Source: Saccharopolyspora thermophila
GTDB lineage: Bacteria > Actinomycetota > Actinomycetes > Mycobacteriales > Pseudonocardiaceae
NCBI RefSeq assembly: GCF_014646075.1
Contig: NZ_BMMT01000001.1
Location: 521,930-585,929, forward strand
Direction of reading: 5' to 3'
DNA: 64,000 bases
Made by a program: the position numbers and the translations under genes. Below the pieces are notes generated by a model. That model worked only from the letters and a program-made list of their open reading frames with translations, ran no database searches and was not told the origin of the DNA. Below are positions 16,407 to 24,870 of the stretch, one piece after another (positions within the stretch are counted from its first letter, which is position 1; every line of letters starts with the position of its first letter).

Positions 16407-18077
16407 TCACGTCAGCGTCACGTCGAGCACCAGCTCGCGGCCCTGCCGGACCACCGTCACCGGCACCCGCTCGCCGACCTGGTGCCGGTCGACGGCCACG
16501 ATCAGCTCGTCGGCGCTACCCACCTTGCGCTCACCGACCCGGATGATCACGTCGCCCTCGGCGATGCCGGCCGCCGCGGCGGCGCTGCCGTCCTGCACGT
16601 TCTGCACCTGGGCGCCGTCGGCCAGCCCGTCGCTCACCGACTTGGCGTTGACCCCGAGGTTGGCGTGCTGGACGTGCCCGGTGCGGATGAGCTCCTGGGC
16701 GATGCGCCGCACGTCGTCGATGGGGATCGCGAAGCCCAGGCCGATCGAGCCGCCCTCGCCGCCGGCGCCGAGGGTGCGGATGGCGCTGTTGATGCCCACC
16801 ACGGCCCCGTTGCCGTCGACCAGCGCGCCACCGGAGTTGCCGGGGTTGATCGCGGCGTCGGTCTGGATCGCGTCGATGACCGCGTTGGTGTCGGTGCCCT
16901 CACCGGCCAGCCGCACCGGCCGGTGCACCGAGCTGACGATGCCGGTGGTGACGGTGCCGGCCAGGCCCAGCGGTGAGCCGATGGCGATCACCTCGTCGCC
17001 GACGGCCAGGCTGTCGGAGTCGCCCAGCTGCGCCACCACGGGGTTGCGCACCTCGACCTTGAGCACCGCGAGGTCGGTCTTGACGTCGCGGCCGACGATG
17101 CGCGCCGGGGCCCGGGTGCCGTCGTGGAACACCGCCGCGATCTGCGCGTTCGGGGTGTCCGTGGCCATCGAGATCACGTGGTTGTTGGTGACCACGTAGC
17201 CGTTGCCGTCGATGACCACGCCGGAACCGCTGCCGCCCTGCGCGCCGACGCGGACCTCGACCGACACCACGGCCGGGACGACGCGCTGCGCCACGGCCGC
17301 CGTGGTGCCCTTCGGGCGCTCCAGCCCGGGCTCCACCTCGGCGAGCGTCACGTCCGGGTTGACCAGCGGGTTGCCCTCCTCGGCGGTGATCCGGCCGAGG
17401 AAACCGCCGACCACCCCGATCAGCAGCGCGACCGCGGCGAGCGTGGCCAGCGCCCGCGGGTGCACCCGGCGGCCGAACAGCACCTCGCGGGCGCTCAGCA
17501 GCGGTCCGGGCTGCTCCGCGTCGGTCTTGTCGGGCTGTTCCTCGGGCAGCGCGGGAGGTCCGATCACCGCGCCGGCCGCCGGGTCGCGCCACGGGTCGCG
17601 CTCGCCGGAGTTCCACAGCACCGGCTCCTCGGCCGGCTCCGGGGTCATCGGTGTCTCGCCGGGCGCGCGCTGCAGCGGTTCGCGGTTGTCCGGCGGTCGG
17701 CTGAACGCCTGGCTCAGCGCCTCGGGCGGCGGCGGGACCTGCTCGATGCCGCGCACCGGCAGGGTGCGCCGGTTCGGGTCGAAACTGCCGGTCACGCCGC
17801 GGGGGCGGCCGAACACCGCGGACTGCTCGGGGTGGACGGCGGGACGTCGCAGCGGGCGGGGGGCGAGCCGGTGCGGGCCGAGACCGTTGTCCGCCGGACG
17901 CGACGGCGCGGCGCCCACCGGCTGACCCGGTGCGGTGGGCGCACCGCGGGTGGTCGCGGTTGCGCCCTGCCACGGGTGCACCGGCCGGGAGGGCCGTCCG
18001 TCGGGACTGGGCTGGCCCGCGTCCCGGCGCCCTTCGGGATCCGGGCCCTGCGCGGGCGTTCCTGGCTGGTCGGTCAT
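16407..18077 (-). CDS. htrA: HtrA-like serine protease with PDZ domain
   Basis: A 556-residue membrane-anchored DegP/HtrA protease. Residues 1-210 are a Pro-rich cytoplasmic region, followed by one membrane helix (ATLAAVALLIGVVGGFLG), the trypsin-like domain and a C-terminal PDZ domain. The catalytic triad is visible: His in NNHVIS, Asp in KTDLAVLKV and Ser in GNSGGAL. The PDZ includes GVNAKSVSDGL and AAAAGIAEGDVIIRVG. It degrades or refolds envelope proteins under stress. Start: ATG 18077 (MTDQPG) with GGGGAG close upstream; a GTG/ATG extension to 18122 is possible. It is separated from rseA by a strong hairpin at 18220-18252. Confidence 0.92.
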   Translation of the reverse strand: MTDQPGTPAQGPDPEGRRDAGQPSPDGRPSRPVHPWQGATATTRGAPTAPGQPVGAAPSRPADNGLGPHRLAPRPLRRPAVHPEQSAVFGRPRGVTGSFDPNRRTLPVRGIEQVPPPPEALSQAFSRPPDNREPLQRAPGETPMTPEPAEEPVLWNSGERDPWRDPAAGAVIGPPALPEEQPDKTDAEQPGPLLSAREVLFGRRVHPRALATLAAVALLIGVVGGFLGRITAEEGNPLVNPDVTLAEVEPGLERPKGTTAAVAQRVVPAVVSVEVRVGAQGGSGSGVVIDGNGYVVTNNHVISMATDTPNAQIAAVFHDGTRAPARIVGRDVKTDLAVLKVEVRNPVVAQLGDSDSLAVGDEVIAIGSPLGLAGTVTTGIVSSVHRPVRLAGEGTDTNAVIDAIQTDAAINPGNSGGALVDGNGAVVGINSAIRTLGAGGEGGSIGLGFAIPIDDVRRIAQELIRTGHVQHANLGVNAKSVSDGLADGAQVQNVQDGSAAAAAGIAEGDVIIRVGERKVGSADELIVAVDRHQVGERVPVTVVRQGRELVLDVTLT

Positions 18078-18219
18078 CGCTCCCCGGGCATGCGGTCGGA
18101 CTTTCGTGGTCGAGTGGATCACACGGGTGCGCCACCCGCGTCACCGGCACCTGGGCCCACTGCCGGTGCGCCCATTCTGCCCGGACAGCGGTGAAGTCCG
18201 TGTGGGAGTGGACAGCAAA

Positions 18220-18252
18220 GGAGCGGGCCCCCGTGGTCGGGAGGCCCGCTCC
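18220..18252 (-). terminator. Hairpin terminator after rseA
   Basis: GGAGCGGGCC at 18220-18229 pairs with GGCCCGCTCC at 18243-18252, a perfect 10-bp stem, followed on the minus strand by TTTGCTGT. It lies just after the rseA stop and before htrA, so htrA probably has partly independent transcription. Confidence 0.7.
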
Positions 18253-18266
18253 CCTGCGCGGAAGTC

Positions 18267-18989
18267 TCAGTTCTGCGGGGCGTCGGCCGAGGTCGTCGGG
18301 GCCGGGGTGGTCGGGGACGGCACGGCGGCGACCAGCGAGGTCGGCGGGGCGGTCGTTGTCGGCTCGGGCGGCAGGGTGTCGCGCGCCGAAGCCGGGATCA
18401 CGGCGTTGGGGAACGCTCCGCCGGGCAGCGGGACCGGCCCGGGGACGGGCTTGCCGTCCTCGTCCACCGGCAGGTTCATCAGCGCCAGCGCGCCCAGCAC
18501 CAGGCCGGAGAACACGACACCGGCGCCCTGTTTGGTGCGGCGGCCCACGCGGCGCGCGGGCGGGCGCGCGATGTCACTGGCAAAAGGGGAGGCCGTCCCC
18601 AGGGGCTGCTGGTGGCCGCCGAGCGGCGTGCTGGAACCGAGGACGGCTCCGCCGCCGAACCGCTTCGCCTGGTCCGGCCGGGAGACGGTCACCAGCTGGC
18701 CGTCCTCGGTGAGTGCGAGGCCATCCGGTTGGCTGGGCAGCTCGGCGTGCGTGGGGATGGCTCGCAGGGCCTGCAGCAACTTCGGCGAGATCGACGGCGT
18801 CCCTGCCGCCCGCACCGCCGCGCGGGCCTGCCGCTGGGCTGCGGCGTCCGCGGTGCAGGCGGGGCAGCGGGCCAGGTGGGCGGCGGCGCGATCATGGGCG
18901 CTCGGGCTCAGCTCCCCGTCCACGAAGGCGACGATCGCGTCCAGTGCGAGGTGCTGCTCGGAAAGCCCCCACCCACGCAAAACCGTCAT
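18267..18989 (-). CDS. rseA: Anti-sigma factor, zinc-finger type (RseA-like)
   Basis: A 240-residue membrane anti-sigma factor. The N-terminal ASD domain carries the ZAS motif HLARCPAC (HxxxCxxC), which binds zinc and holds the ECF sigma factor. A central linker contains a basic patch (ARPPARRVGRRTKQG), followed by one membrane helix (GAGVVFSGLVLGALALMNL) and a Pro/Thr-rich extracytoplasmic tail. Its start lies 3 nt after the sigE stop, so the two are co-expressed. It corresponds to RseA (Rv1222), whose regulated loss releases SigE on surface stress. Confidence 0.9.
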   Translation of the reverse strand: MTVLRGWGLSEQHLALDAIVAFVDGELSPSAHDRAAAHLARCPACTADAAAQRQARAAVRAAGTPSISPKLLQALRAIPTHAELPSQPDGLALTEDGQLVTVSRPDQAKRFGGGAVLGSSTPLGGHQQPLGTASPFASDIARPPARRVGRRTKQGAGVVFSGLVLGALALMNLPVDEDGKPVPGPVPLPGGAFPNAVIPASARDTLPPEPTTTAPPTSLVAAVPSPTTPAPTTSADAPQN

Positions 18990-18992
18990 CCG

Positions 18993-19589
18993 TCATTCCT
19001 CCCGGGCGTGCTCGCGTCGAGCTTCCAAGGTGGCCTTCAGCATCTGCCGGCCGCGGTGAATCCTGCTCCGCACGGTACCCAGCTTCACGCCCAAGGTCGC
19101 GCCGATCTCCTCATACGAGAGCCCCTCGACGTCGCAGAGCACCACGGCCGCGCGGAACTCCGGCGGCAGCCTGTCCAACGCCGCCTGCAGATCGGGGTCC
19201 AGGTGGGTGTCGTGGAACACCTGCTCAGGGCTCGGGCCACCGCCGGGCAGCCGGTCGGTGTCCTCGGGCAGGCCCTCCATCCGCAGGCGGGACCTGCGGC
19301 GGGCCATGTCCAGGAACAGGTTGGTGGTGATCCGGTGCAGCCACCCCTCGAACGTGCCCGGCTTGTACGATGCCAGCGACCGGAAGACCCGGATGAACGT
19401 CTCCTGGGTCAGGTCCTCGGCGTCGTGCTGGTTGCCGGTCAGCCGGTACGCCAGCCGGTACACGCGGTCGGCGTGCTGCCGCACCACCTCGTCCCACGAC
19501 GGCGGGGTCCAGGGGACCTCTACCGCGGCGGCGGGCGAGACGGTGGTGTGCTGGGCGCTGGGGGCCGCACTCATCGGCTGTGTTGCCAT
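18993..19589 (-). CDS. sigE: ECF RNA polymerase sigma factor SigE
   Basis: A 198-residue group 4 sigma factor. Region 2 contains [32 protein letters not shown] in parts, with the -10 recognition helix [16 protein letters not shown]. Region 4 contains [41 protein letters not shown] in parts. The sequence is extremely close to mycobacterial SigE. Start: ATG 19589 with AGGAGG 14 nt upstream; spacing is long, and GTG 19604 in the same frame overlaps that site. A SigE-type promoter at 19628-19654 indicates autoregulation. It heads the sigE-rseA pair and diverges from the O-methyltransferase gene. Confidence 0.94.
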   Translation of the reverse strand: MATQPMSAAPSAQHTTVSPAAAVEVPWTPPSWDEVVRQHADRVYRLAYRLTGNQHDAEDLTQETFIRVFRSLASYKPGTFEGWLHRITTNLFLDMARRRSRLRMEGLPEDTDRLPGGGPSPEQVFHDTHLDPDLQAALDRLPPEFRAAVVLCDVEGLSYEEIGATLGVKLGTVRSRIHRGRQMLKATLEARREHAREE

Positions 19590-19627
19590 CGGGCGAAAAG
19601 CCACCTCCTGTGTGGTGTCATCACGTG

Positions 19628-19654
19628 CAACGGTCGCGCCGGCCCTGGTGTTCC
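19628..19654 (-). promoter_or_regulatory. SigE-type autoregulatory promoter
   Basis: On the minus strand GGGAAC (-35; GGAAC at 19654-19650) and CGTTG (-10; 19632-19628) are separated by 17 nt. This matches the ECF/SigE pattern GGAAC-N17-19-CGTT known in actinobacteria. It lies about 40 nt before the sigE ATG. Confidence 0.7.
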
Positions 19655-19851
19655 CGGGGATCGTCGTGCATGAGACGCCGATGGGTGTCGGTTCTGACGC
19701 TCCTACTGTCGTCTTCCCTGGTGAGGGAGCGATGAAAGGCGTCTGAGAACCGCCTGAGAAGCTGCCGTGAGCTGGCTCGCACCGGGCGGCCCTCCGGAAA
19801 CGGCCCTCTAACGATGTCGGTAACGCGGTCCCCGCCGCGCCGCGGCGCCGA

Positions 19852-19857
19852 TAGCCT
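19852..19857 (+). promoter_or_regulatory. -10 box for leaderless O-methyltransferase
   Basis: TAGCCT ends 8 nt before the GTG at 19866. No Shine-Dalgarno sequence is present. Confidence 0.5.
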
Positions 19858-19865
19858 TTCACGTT

Positions 19866-20471
19866 GTGATACCCGAGATGCCGGTGGATGCCGGGCCCGT
19901 GGGTCGCGACGACTCGCGCCCCCGCGTGCCCGGCAACGACACTGAGCACGCGCCGGCCGGGGCGTCGCCGCTGCATGTGCTGCGGTTCCTCGCCGCGGCG
20001 CTGTGCGCGAAAGCGGTCGTCGAGGTCGGCACCGGCTCGGGGGAGAGCGCGTTGTGGTTGCTCCGGGGCATGGTGCCGGACGGGGTGCTGACCTCCATCG
20101 ACGCCGACGCGGTGAGCCAGCGGGCAGCCCGTGCGGTGCTGCGGGAGGCGGGGGTGCCCACCGGGCGGACCCGGCTCATCGCGGGGCGGGCCACCGAGCT
20201 GCTGCCGCGCCTGACGGAGGGCGCCTACGACCTGATCTCGGTGGGCATCGCCACCACGGAGTACCCGAGGTACCTGGAGCTGGGGGTGCGCCTGCTGCGG
20301 CCCGGCGGCGTGATCGTGTTCGCGGGGGTGCAGCTGGCCAGTCCGGGGGCCCGCAGCGCGATGGCGCTTGCCCTGCGTGAGCTGGTTCGCGCGATCCAGG
20401 CGGACGAGAACCTGGTGCCGGTGACTCTGCCGACCGGCCCGGGCCTCCTCGCGGTCGCAAAGCGCGCCTGA
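19866..20471 (+). CDS. SAM-dependent O-methyltransferase (Rv1220c-like)
   Basis: A 201-residue class I methyltransferase of the caffeoyl-CoA/catechol O-methyltransferase group. The SAM motif [16 protein letters not shown] is followed by [13 protein letters not shown] (acidic residue binding the ribose) and [10 protein letters not shown], with LRPGGVIVF as motif III. Start: GTG 19866, leaderless. It lies divergent from sigE, exactly as Rv1220c does from Rv1221. The substrate is unknown; the metal-binding residues typical of catechol methyltransferases are not all evident. Confidence 0.85.
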   Translation: MIPEMPVDAGPVGRDDSRPRVPGNDTEHAPAGASPLHVLRFLAAALCAKAVVEVGTGSGESALWLLRGMVPDGVLTSIDADAVSQRAARAVLREAGVPTGRTRLIAGRATELLPRLTEGAYDLISVGIATTEYPRYLELGVRLLRPGGVIVFAGVQLASPGARSAMALALRELVRAIQADENLVPVTLPTGPGLLAVAKRA

Positions 20472-20516
20472 CCCCCACGATCCGCACCCAGGCACCCCAC
20501 GAAGCCCGGGGCAGGC

Positions 20517-20570
20517 GCTCCAATTTCAGACAAATGTGGAGCCCCTCCCGCCGGAAGTCCGGGGGAGGGT
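20517..20570. terminator. Two hairpins between convergent genes
   Basis: GCTCCA...TGGAGC (20517-20542, with TTT/AAA pairing inside) is followed by CCCCTCCC...GGGGAGGG (20542-20569). They lie between the plus-strand methyltransferase stop and the minus-strand mrp stop and probably end both transcripts. Confidence 0.6.
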
Positions 20571-20606
20571 GCCCTGCACCGTGGTCAGGGTGGAGAGACG
20601 TCGTGG

Positions 20607-21746
20607 TCAGGCTGGGGAGACGGAGAGGAGCTTCCCGGCGAGACCGCGGGCCCGGGTCGACAGTCGCTTGGCGATGTCGTTGAGCACCACCGCCGCGGGC
20701 GAGTCGGGCGCCTCCAGCACCAGCGGGGTCCCGTTGTCGCCGGCCTCGCGCAGGCGCGGGTCGAGTGGCACCTGCCCCAGCAGCGGCACCTCGGTGCCGA
20801 TCGAGCGGGACAGCGACTCCGCCACCAGCTGGCCGCCACCGGAGCCGAAGACCTCCAGCCGCTGGCCATCCGGCAGCTCCATCCACGACATGTTCTCCAC
20901 CACGCCCGCCAGTCGCTGCCGGGTCTGCAGGGCGATCGCTCCGGCGCGCTCGGCGACCTCGGCCGCCGCCTGCTGCGGGGTGGTCACCACCAGCAGCTCC
21001 GCGTTCGGGATCAGCTGGGCGGTGGACAGCGCGACGTCACCGGTGCCGGGCGGCAGGTCCAGCAACAGCACGTCCAGGTCGCCCCAGAACACGTCGGACA
21101 GGAACTGCTGCAGCGCCCGGTGCAGCATGGGGCCGCGCCAGACCACCGGGGTGTTGCCCGGGGTGAACATGCCGATGGAGATCACCTTCACGCCGTGCGA
21201 CTGCGGCGGCATGATCATCTTCTCGACCTGGGTGGGCTTGCCGCCCGCGCCCAGCATGCGCGGCACCGAGTGGCCGTAGATGTCGGCGTCGACGACGCCG
21301 ACCGCCAGGCCCCGCTGCGCCATCGCCGCGGCCAGGTTGACGGTGACGCTGGACTTGCCGACGCCGCCCTTGCCGGAGGCCACGCAGTACACCCGGGTCA
21401 TCGAACCCGGCTCGGCGAAGGGGATGCGCGGTTCCTCGGCGTTGCCGCGCAGCTTCTTGCGCAGCGCGGTGCGCTGCTCGTCGCTCATCACGTCCAGCTC
21501 GACCCGCACCGAGCTGACGCCCTCCACCGCCGACACGGCGTCGGTGACCCGCTGCACGATCGTCTCCCGCATCGGGCAGCCGCGGACCGTCAGGTACACC
21601 TCGACCACCACGGCGCCGTCGGCGCCGACGGACACGCTTTTGACCATGTCCAGCTCGGTGATCGGTCGGCGGATCTCCGGGTCCTCGACCTTGCTGAGGG
21701 CCCGCCGGACGGCGTCCTCGGTGGGCGTGGACTGCGTACTGGTCAC
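20607..21746 (-). CDS. mrp: Mrp/ApbC Fe-S cluster carrier ATPase
   Basis: A 379-residue P-loop NTPase. The N-terminal 95 residues are a MIP18/DUF59 domain (EDPEIRRPITELDMVKSV; RGCPMRETI with its Cys). The ATPase domain has the deviant Walker A SGKGGVGKSS, switch DADIYGHSVPRMLG and LLLDLPPGTGDV. Mrp proteins carry or assemble Fe-S clusters for apoproteins; the usual C-terminal CxxC pair is not present here, as in actinobacterial members. Start: GTG 21746 with GAGG upstream. The gene matches Rv1229c in position. Confidence 0.9.
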   Translation of the reverse strand: MTSTQSTPTEDAVRRALSKVEDPEIRRPITELDMVKSVSVGADGAVVVEVYLTVRGCPMRETIVQRVTDAVSAVEGVSSVRVELDVMSDEQRTALRKKLRGNAEEPRIPFAEPGSMTRVYCVASGKGGVGKSSVTVNLAAAMAQRGLAVGVVDADIYGHSVPRMLGAGGKPTQVEKMIMPPQSHGVKVISIGMFTPGNTPVVWRGPMLHRALQQFLSDVFWGDLDVLLLDLPPGTGDVALSTAQLIPNAELLVVTTPQQAAAEVAERAGAIALQTRQRLAGVVENMSWMELPDGQRLEVFGSGGGQLVAESLSRSIGTEVPLLGQVPLDPRLREAGDNGTPLVLEAPDSPAAVVLNDIAKRLSTRARGLAGKLLSVSPA

Positions 21747-21961
21747 GGTTACCTCGGCTTGCTGTTGCGAACGGGGTGGGCGCGGGTGGGTCCCGCAGCC
21801 CAAGGCTCTCACACCACCGGAGTGGGCAAGTCCATGCTACGGACCGGTAGCCGAGCGCGAACAGTGCTGATGACCAGTGTTGTTCCCGGCGGGGCGGGTC
21901 CGTGGCGGGAGTTACCGCAGTGACCGATGGGGGCGCTGCGCAATCATCCGAACGCGTTCCG

Positions 21962-21967
21962 TAATAT
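21962..21967 (+). promoter_or_regulatory. -10 box for leaderless MarR gene
   Basis: TAATAT, close to the consensus, ends 8 nt before the GTG at 21976. It is one of the few AT-rich hexamers in the region. Confidence 0.6.
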
Positions 21968-21975
21968 CAGTCCTC

Positions 21976-22464
21976 GTGGCCGAAACGGCTCTTCATCGAT
22001 TACCGACTCGAACCGAACTGCTGGCGTACCGCAGTTTCCTGCGCGCGCATGCCCGGGTCACGCGCTGCCTGGAGAGCGACCTCATCGCCGAGCAGCGGCT
22101 CACGCTGGCCGCCTACGACGTGCTGGAAGCGCTGGCCGAGGCTCCGGGGCAGCGGCTCCGGATGACCGAGCTGGCCGACGTTGTCCTGCTGTCCCGTTCC
22201 GGGGTGACCCGCCTGGTCGACCGCCTGGAACGGCTCGGGCTGGTGCGGCGCGTCCGGGTGGACTCCGACGGGCGCGGTGTGCAGGCGGTGATCACCGAAC
22301 GCGGCGAAAGCCGGCGGCGGATGGCGGCGGCGACGCACCGCAACGGAATCGCGCGGTATTTCGTGGCCGCGGCCAACGGCGAGCTGGAGGCGTTGATCCG
22401 CACCTGCGAGCGGTTGGCGGACGGGGGTGTGCCGTCCCCGCCGGGGCACCGTGCGCAAGCATGA
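21976..22464 (+). CDS. MarR-family transcriptional regulator
   Basis: A 162-residue winged-helix regulator. The DNA-binding region contains QRLRMTELADVVLLSRSGVTRLVDRLERLGLV in parts, followed by the wing RVDSDGRGVQAVITERG. The helical ends form the dimer interface. Start: GTG 21976 is placed by the TAATAT box at leaderless distance; an open frame continues upstream without homology. Its stop lies inside the start region of the Nudix gene, suggesting an operon in which the regulator may control that hydrolase. The ligand is unknown. Confidence 0.88.
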   Translation: MAETALHRLPTRTELLAYRSFLRAHARVTRCLESDLIAEQRLTLAAYDVLEALAEAPGQRLRMTELADVVLLSRSGVTRLVDRLERLGLVRRVRVDSDGRGVQAVITERGESRRRMAAATHRNGIARYFVAAANGELEALIRTCERLADGGVPSPPGHRAQA

Positions 22465-22882
22465 GGACGTGCACAACTCGACGTCCCCCGCGCCCAGGCT
22501 GATCCGGGCGGTGGGCCTGGTGCGGTACGTGGACCGGCGGCTGCTGCTGGTCCGCGCCGACTACCAGGTCGCGTTCTATCTGCCCGGCGGCAAGATCGAC
22601 CCTGGTGAGACCGAGGTCGAGGCCCTGCACCGGGAGGTACGGGAGGAGCTCGGCGTGGGGCTGCGTGGTGCCGACTTCCTGGGCCGCTACCTGGCGGACG
22701 CGGTCGGCCAGGGCGACGGGGTGCGGGTCGAGCTCGCCTGCTACGCGGGCGAGCTGGACGGCGAGCCGCGGCCTGCGGCGGAGATCGCCGAACTGGCCTG
22801 GCTGACCCGCGACGAGTACCTGGCCCACGAGGTGACGGCTCCGGCGATCGTCGCGCTCTTCGCCGACCTCACCGCGGCCTGA
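22451..22882 (+). CDS. Nudix hydrolase
   Basis: A pyrophosphohydrolase of about 143 residues. The Nudix box GGKIDPGETEVEALHREVREELGV fits GX5EX7REUXEEXGU, read in parts around residues 46-68. The N-terminal RAVGLVRYVDRRLLLVRADY strand pair is typical. The substrate cannot be deduced; the family includes NDP-sugar, dNTP and coenzyme hydrolases. The start is uncertain: GTG 22451 overlaps the MarR gene, while GTG 22469 has GAGGA too close. Confidence 0.82.
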   Translation: MRKHEDVHNSTSPAPRLIRAVGLVRYVDRRLLLVRADYQVAFYLPGGKIDPGETEVEALHREVREELGVGLRGADFLGRYLADAVGQGDGVRVELACYAGELDGEPRPAAEIAELAWLTRDEYLAHEVTAPAIVALFADLTAA

Positions 22883-22883
22883 C

Positions 22884-22912
22884 CGCCCGCACGACAGTTC
22901 CCGTCGCGGGCG
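22884..22912. terminator. Hairpin between convergent Nudix and DUF1003 genes
   Basis: CGCCCGC (22884-22890) pairs with GCGGGCG (22906-22912). It sits between the two convergent stops and can serve both strands. Confidence 0.5.
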
Positions 22913-23440
22913 TCACGCCTGGTCGTCGGGGGTGCGGGCCGCCCGGGAGCGGCGCCTCCCGGCCGCGCTGCGCAGGCCGGACAGTTCCTCGCGGAGCCGA
23001 TCCAGCTCGCCGCGCAGGTAGTCGCGGGTGGCCACCTCGCCGATCGCCAGGCGCAGCGCGGCCAGTTCCCGTGCCAGGTAGTCGGTGTCGGCCTTGGTCT
23101 GCGCCGCGCGCGCCCGGTCCTCCTCCAACGAGACCCGGTCCCGGTCGTCCTGGCGGTTCTGCGCCAGCAGGATCAGCGGGGCCGCGTAGGACGCCTGGGT
23201 GGAGAACGCCAGGTTGAGCAGGATGAACGGGTACGGGTCCCACTGCAGGCCCACCGCGGACAGGTTTATCGCGATCCAGGTGATCACGAAGACCGTCATC
23301 CAGAACAGGAACTTGCCGGTGCCGATGAAACGGGCGATCCGCTCTGAGAGCTGCCCGAACAGCTCCGGGTCGAAGGTGAGCCGGAACCGGTGCGGCGGCC
23401 GGGGCTGGTCGAGTCGGCGGCGGGTCAGCAACTCGGGCAT
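22913..23440 (-). CDS. DUF1003 membrane protein
   Basis: A 175-residue protein with two membrane helices (FLFWMTVFVITWIAINL and FILLNLAFSTQASYAAPLILLAQ) flanking the motif LQWDPYPFILLNLAFS, diagnostic of DUF1003. The family start DRIARFIGTGKFL appears as SERIARFIGTGKFLF. An Asp/Arg-rich cytoplasmic coiled coil follows (NRQDDRDRVSLEEDRARA). Start: ATG 23440 with GGGAGG 10 nt upstream, beginning 2 nt before the stop of the CBS-domain gene it follows. DUF1003 proteins often accompany magnesium-transport-like proteins, as here. Confidence 0.88.
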   Translation of the reverse strand: MPELLTRRRLDQPRPPHRFRLTFDPELFGQLSERIARFIGTGKFLFWMTVFVITWIAINLSAVGLQWDPYPFILLNLAFSTQASYAAPLILLAQNRQDDRDRVSLEEDRARAAQTKADTDYLARELAALRLAIGEVATRDYLRGELDRLREELSGLRSAAGRRRSRAARTPDDQA

Positions 23441-23442
23441 GG

Positions 23443-24741
23443 TCAGCGCGCCTCCCTGTGCGTCGGCTGGTTCGGCGACCCCGGCTCCGGTTCGGGCAGG
23501 CCACTTTCCCGCCAGTCCTCCGGTAGCAGGTGGTCGAGGACGTCGTCGACGGTGACCGCGCCGATGAGGTGCTCCTCGTCGTCCAGCACCGGCCCGCACA
23601 CCAGGTTGTAGGCGGCGAAGTACCGCGTGACGTCGGCGAGCGACGCGGTTGGCGGCAGGCTGGCCAGGTCGGTGTCCAGCGCACCGGCGACCAAAGTGGA
23701 CGGTGGTTCGCGGAGCAGCCGCTGGATGTGCACGCAGCCCAGGTAGCGGCCGGTCGGCGTGGCCGACGGTGGGCGGCAGACGAACACCAGGCTGGCCAGC
23801 GCCACCGGCAGGTCCGGGTTGCGCACCACGGCCAGCGCCTCGGCGATCGTCGCGTCCGGCCCCACCACGACCGGCTCCGGGGTCATCAGCCCGCCCGCGG
23901 TGTCGAAGGAGTACGCCAGCAGCCGCCTGACCGGCGCCGACTCCTCCGGGGCCATCAGGCCGAGCAGCCGGTCCTTGTCCACTTCGGACAGCTCGGCGAG
24001 CAGGTCGGCGGCGTCGTCGGGATTCATCGCCTCCAGCACGTCGGCCGCCCGCTCGTCGTCCAGGTACGCCAGCAGGTCCTTCTGGTCGTCCTCGGGCAGC
24101 TCTTCGACGACGTCGGCCAGCCGCTCGTCGTCCAGCGCCTCGGCGACCTCGTAGCGGCGCTTGGTCGGCAGCTCGTGCAGCGCGCTGGCGACGTCCACGG
24201 CGCGCATGGTGTCGAACAGGGCCAGCAGCTGCTGCACGCCCTGCGGCCGCCCGGTGACCTCAGCGAAACCGAGCCCGCTGACCTGGTCCCAGTCCAGCAC
24301 CTGGGTGGGGCCGCGGCGGCCGAGCCGGCCGGTGCGCTCGCGGACGGCGAGCTTGGTCAGCTGCCAGTCGCGGGTGCGCATCTGCTCCATGGCGACGTCC
24401 ACCAGGTCCGCGGGCGCGCCGGTCGCGTCGATGGTGACCCGGGCGTCCAGCAGTTGCCCGAGCACCAGCAGTTCGTTGGGGCGCTGGTGGAAGCGCCGCA
24501 GGTTCACCGACCCCGTCGCCAGCGTCACCGCGCTCGGCTCGATGCGGGTGACGCGCAGCATCGGCACGAAGATCCGTCGCCGGGTGGGCAGCTCGACGAC
24601 GAGACCGAGCACGCGCGGCGGCTGCCGCCGGATGCTGAGCGCGGACACCACGTCGCGCACTCGGCCGATGGACTCGCCGTCCGGCCCGAACACCGCCAGA
24701 CCGGCCATCCGGGCCGCGAAGACCCTGGTCGCCGCTGCCAC
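23443..24741 (-). CDS. PRC-barrel/MgtE-N/CBS domain protein (Rv1232c-like)
   Basis: A 432-residue cytoplasmic protein. Residues 10-70 form a PRC-barrel-like unit (LAVFGPDGESIGRVRDVV). Residues 150-280 are an MgtE intracellular N-domain with acidic superhelical repeats (DDERLADVVEELPEDDQ, DDERAADVLEAMNPDDAADLL). Two CBS motifs follow (GGLMTPEPVVVGPDATIAEAL; YNLVCGPVLDDEEHLIGAV). The MgtE transmembrane channel part is absent, so it is a regulator or sensor rather than a transporter. Start: GTG 24741, 7 nt after TAGCCT, is leaderless. It is co-transcribed with the DUF1003 gene. Confidence 0.85.
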   Translation of the reverse strand: MAAATRVFAARMAGLAVFGPDGESIGRVRDVVSALSIRRQPPRVLGLVVELPTRRRIFVPMLRVTRIEPSAVTLATGSVNLRRFHQRPNELLVLGQLLDARVTIDATGAPADLVDVAMEQMRTRDWQLTKLAVRERTGRLGRRGPTQVLDWDQVSGLGFAEVTGRPQGVQQLLALFDTMRAVDVASALHELPTKRRYEVAEALDDERLADVVEELPEDDQKDLLAYLDDERAADVLEAMNPDDAADLLAELSEVDKDRLLGLMAPEESAPVRRLLAYSFDTAGGLMTPEPVVVGPDATIAEALAVVRNPDLPVALASLVFVCRPPSATPTGRYLGCVHIQRLLREPPSTLVAGALDTDLASLPPTASLADVTRYFAAYNLVCGPVLDDEEHLIGAVTVDDVLDHLLPEDWRESGLPEPEPGSPNQPTHREAR

Positions 24742-24748
24742 GTCGATG

Positions 24749-24754
24749 AGGCTA
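24749..24754 (-). promoter_or_regulatory. -10 box for leaderless CBS-domain gene
   Basis: On the minus strand TAGCCT ends 7 nt before the GTG at 24741. Confidence 0.55.
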
Positions 24755-24870
24755 AGGACTCCGGCCGCGCGCCGCCGCTCGAACGGCTGTGCCGCCGCGC
24801 ACTCGCGACTTCGGCGGTGCGCGCGACCGTGGTAGACACGCAGCAGCCCAGCCCACCGGAGGAGGACAAC

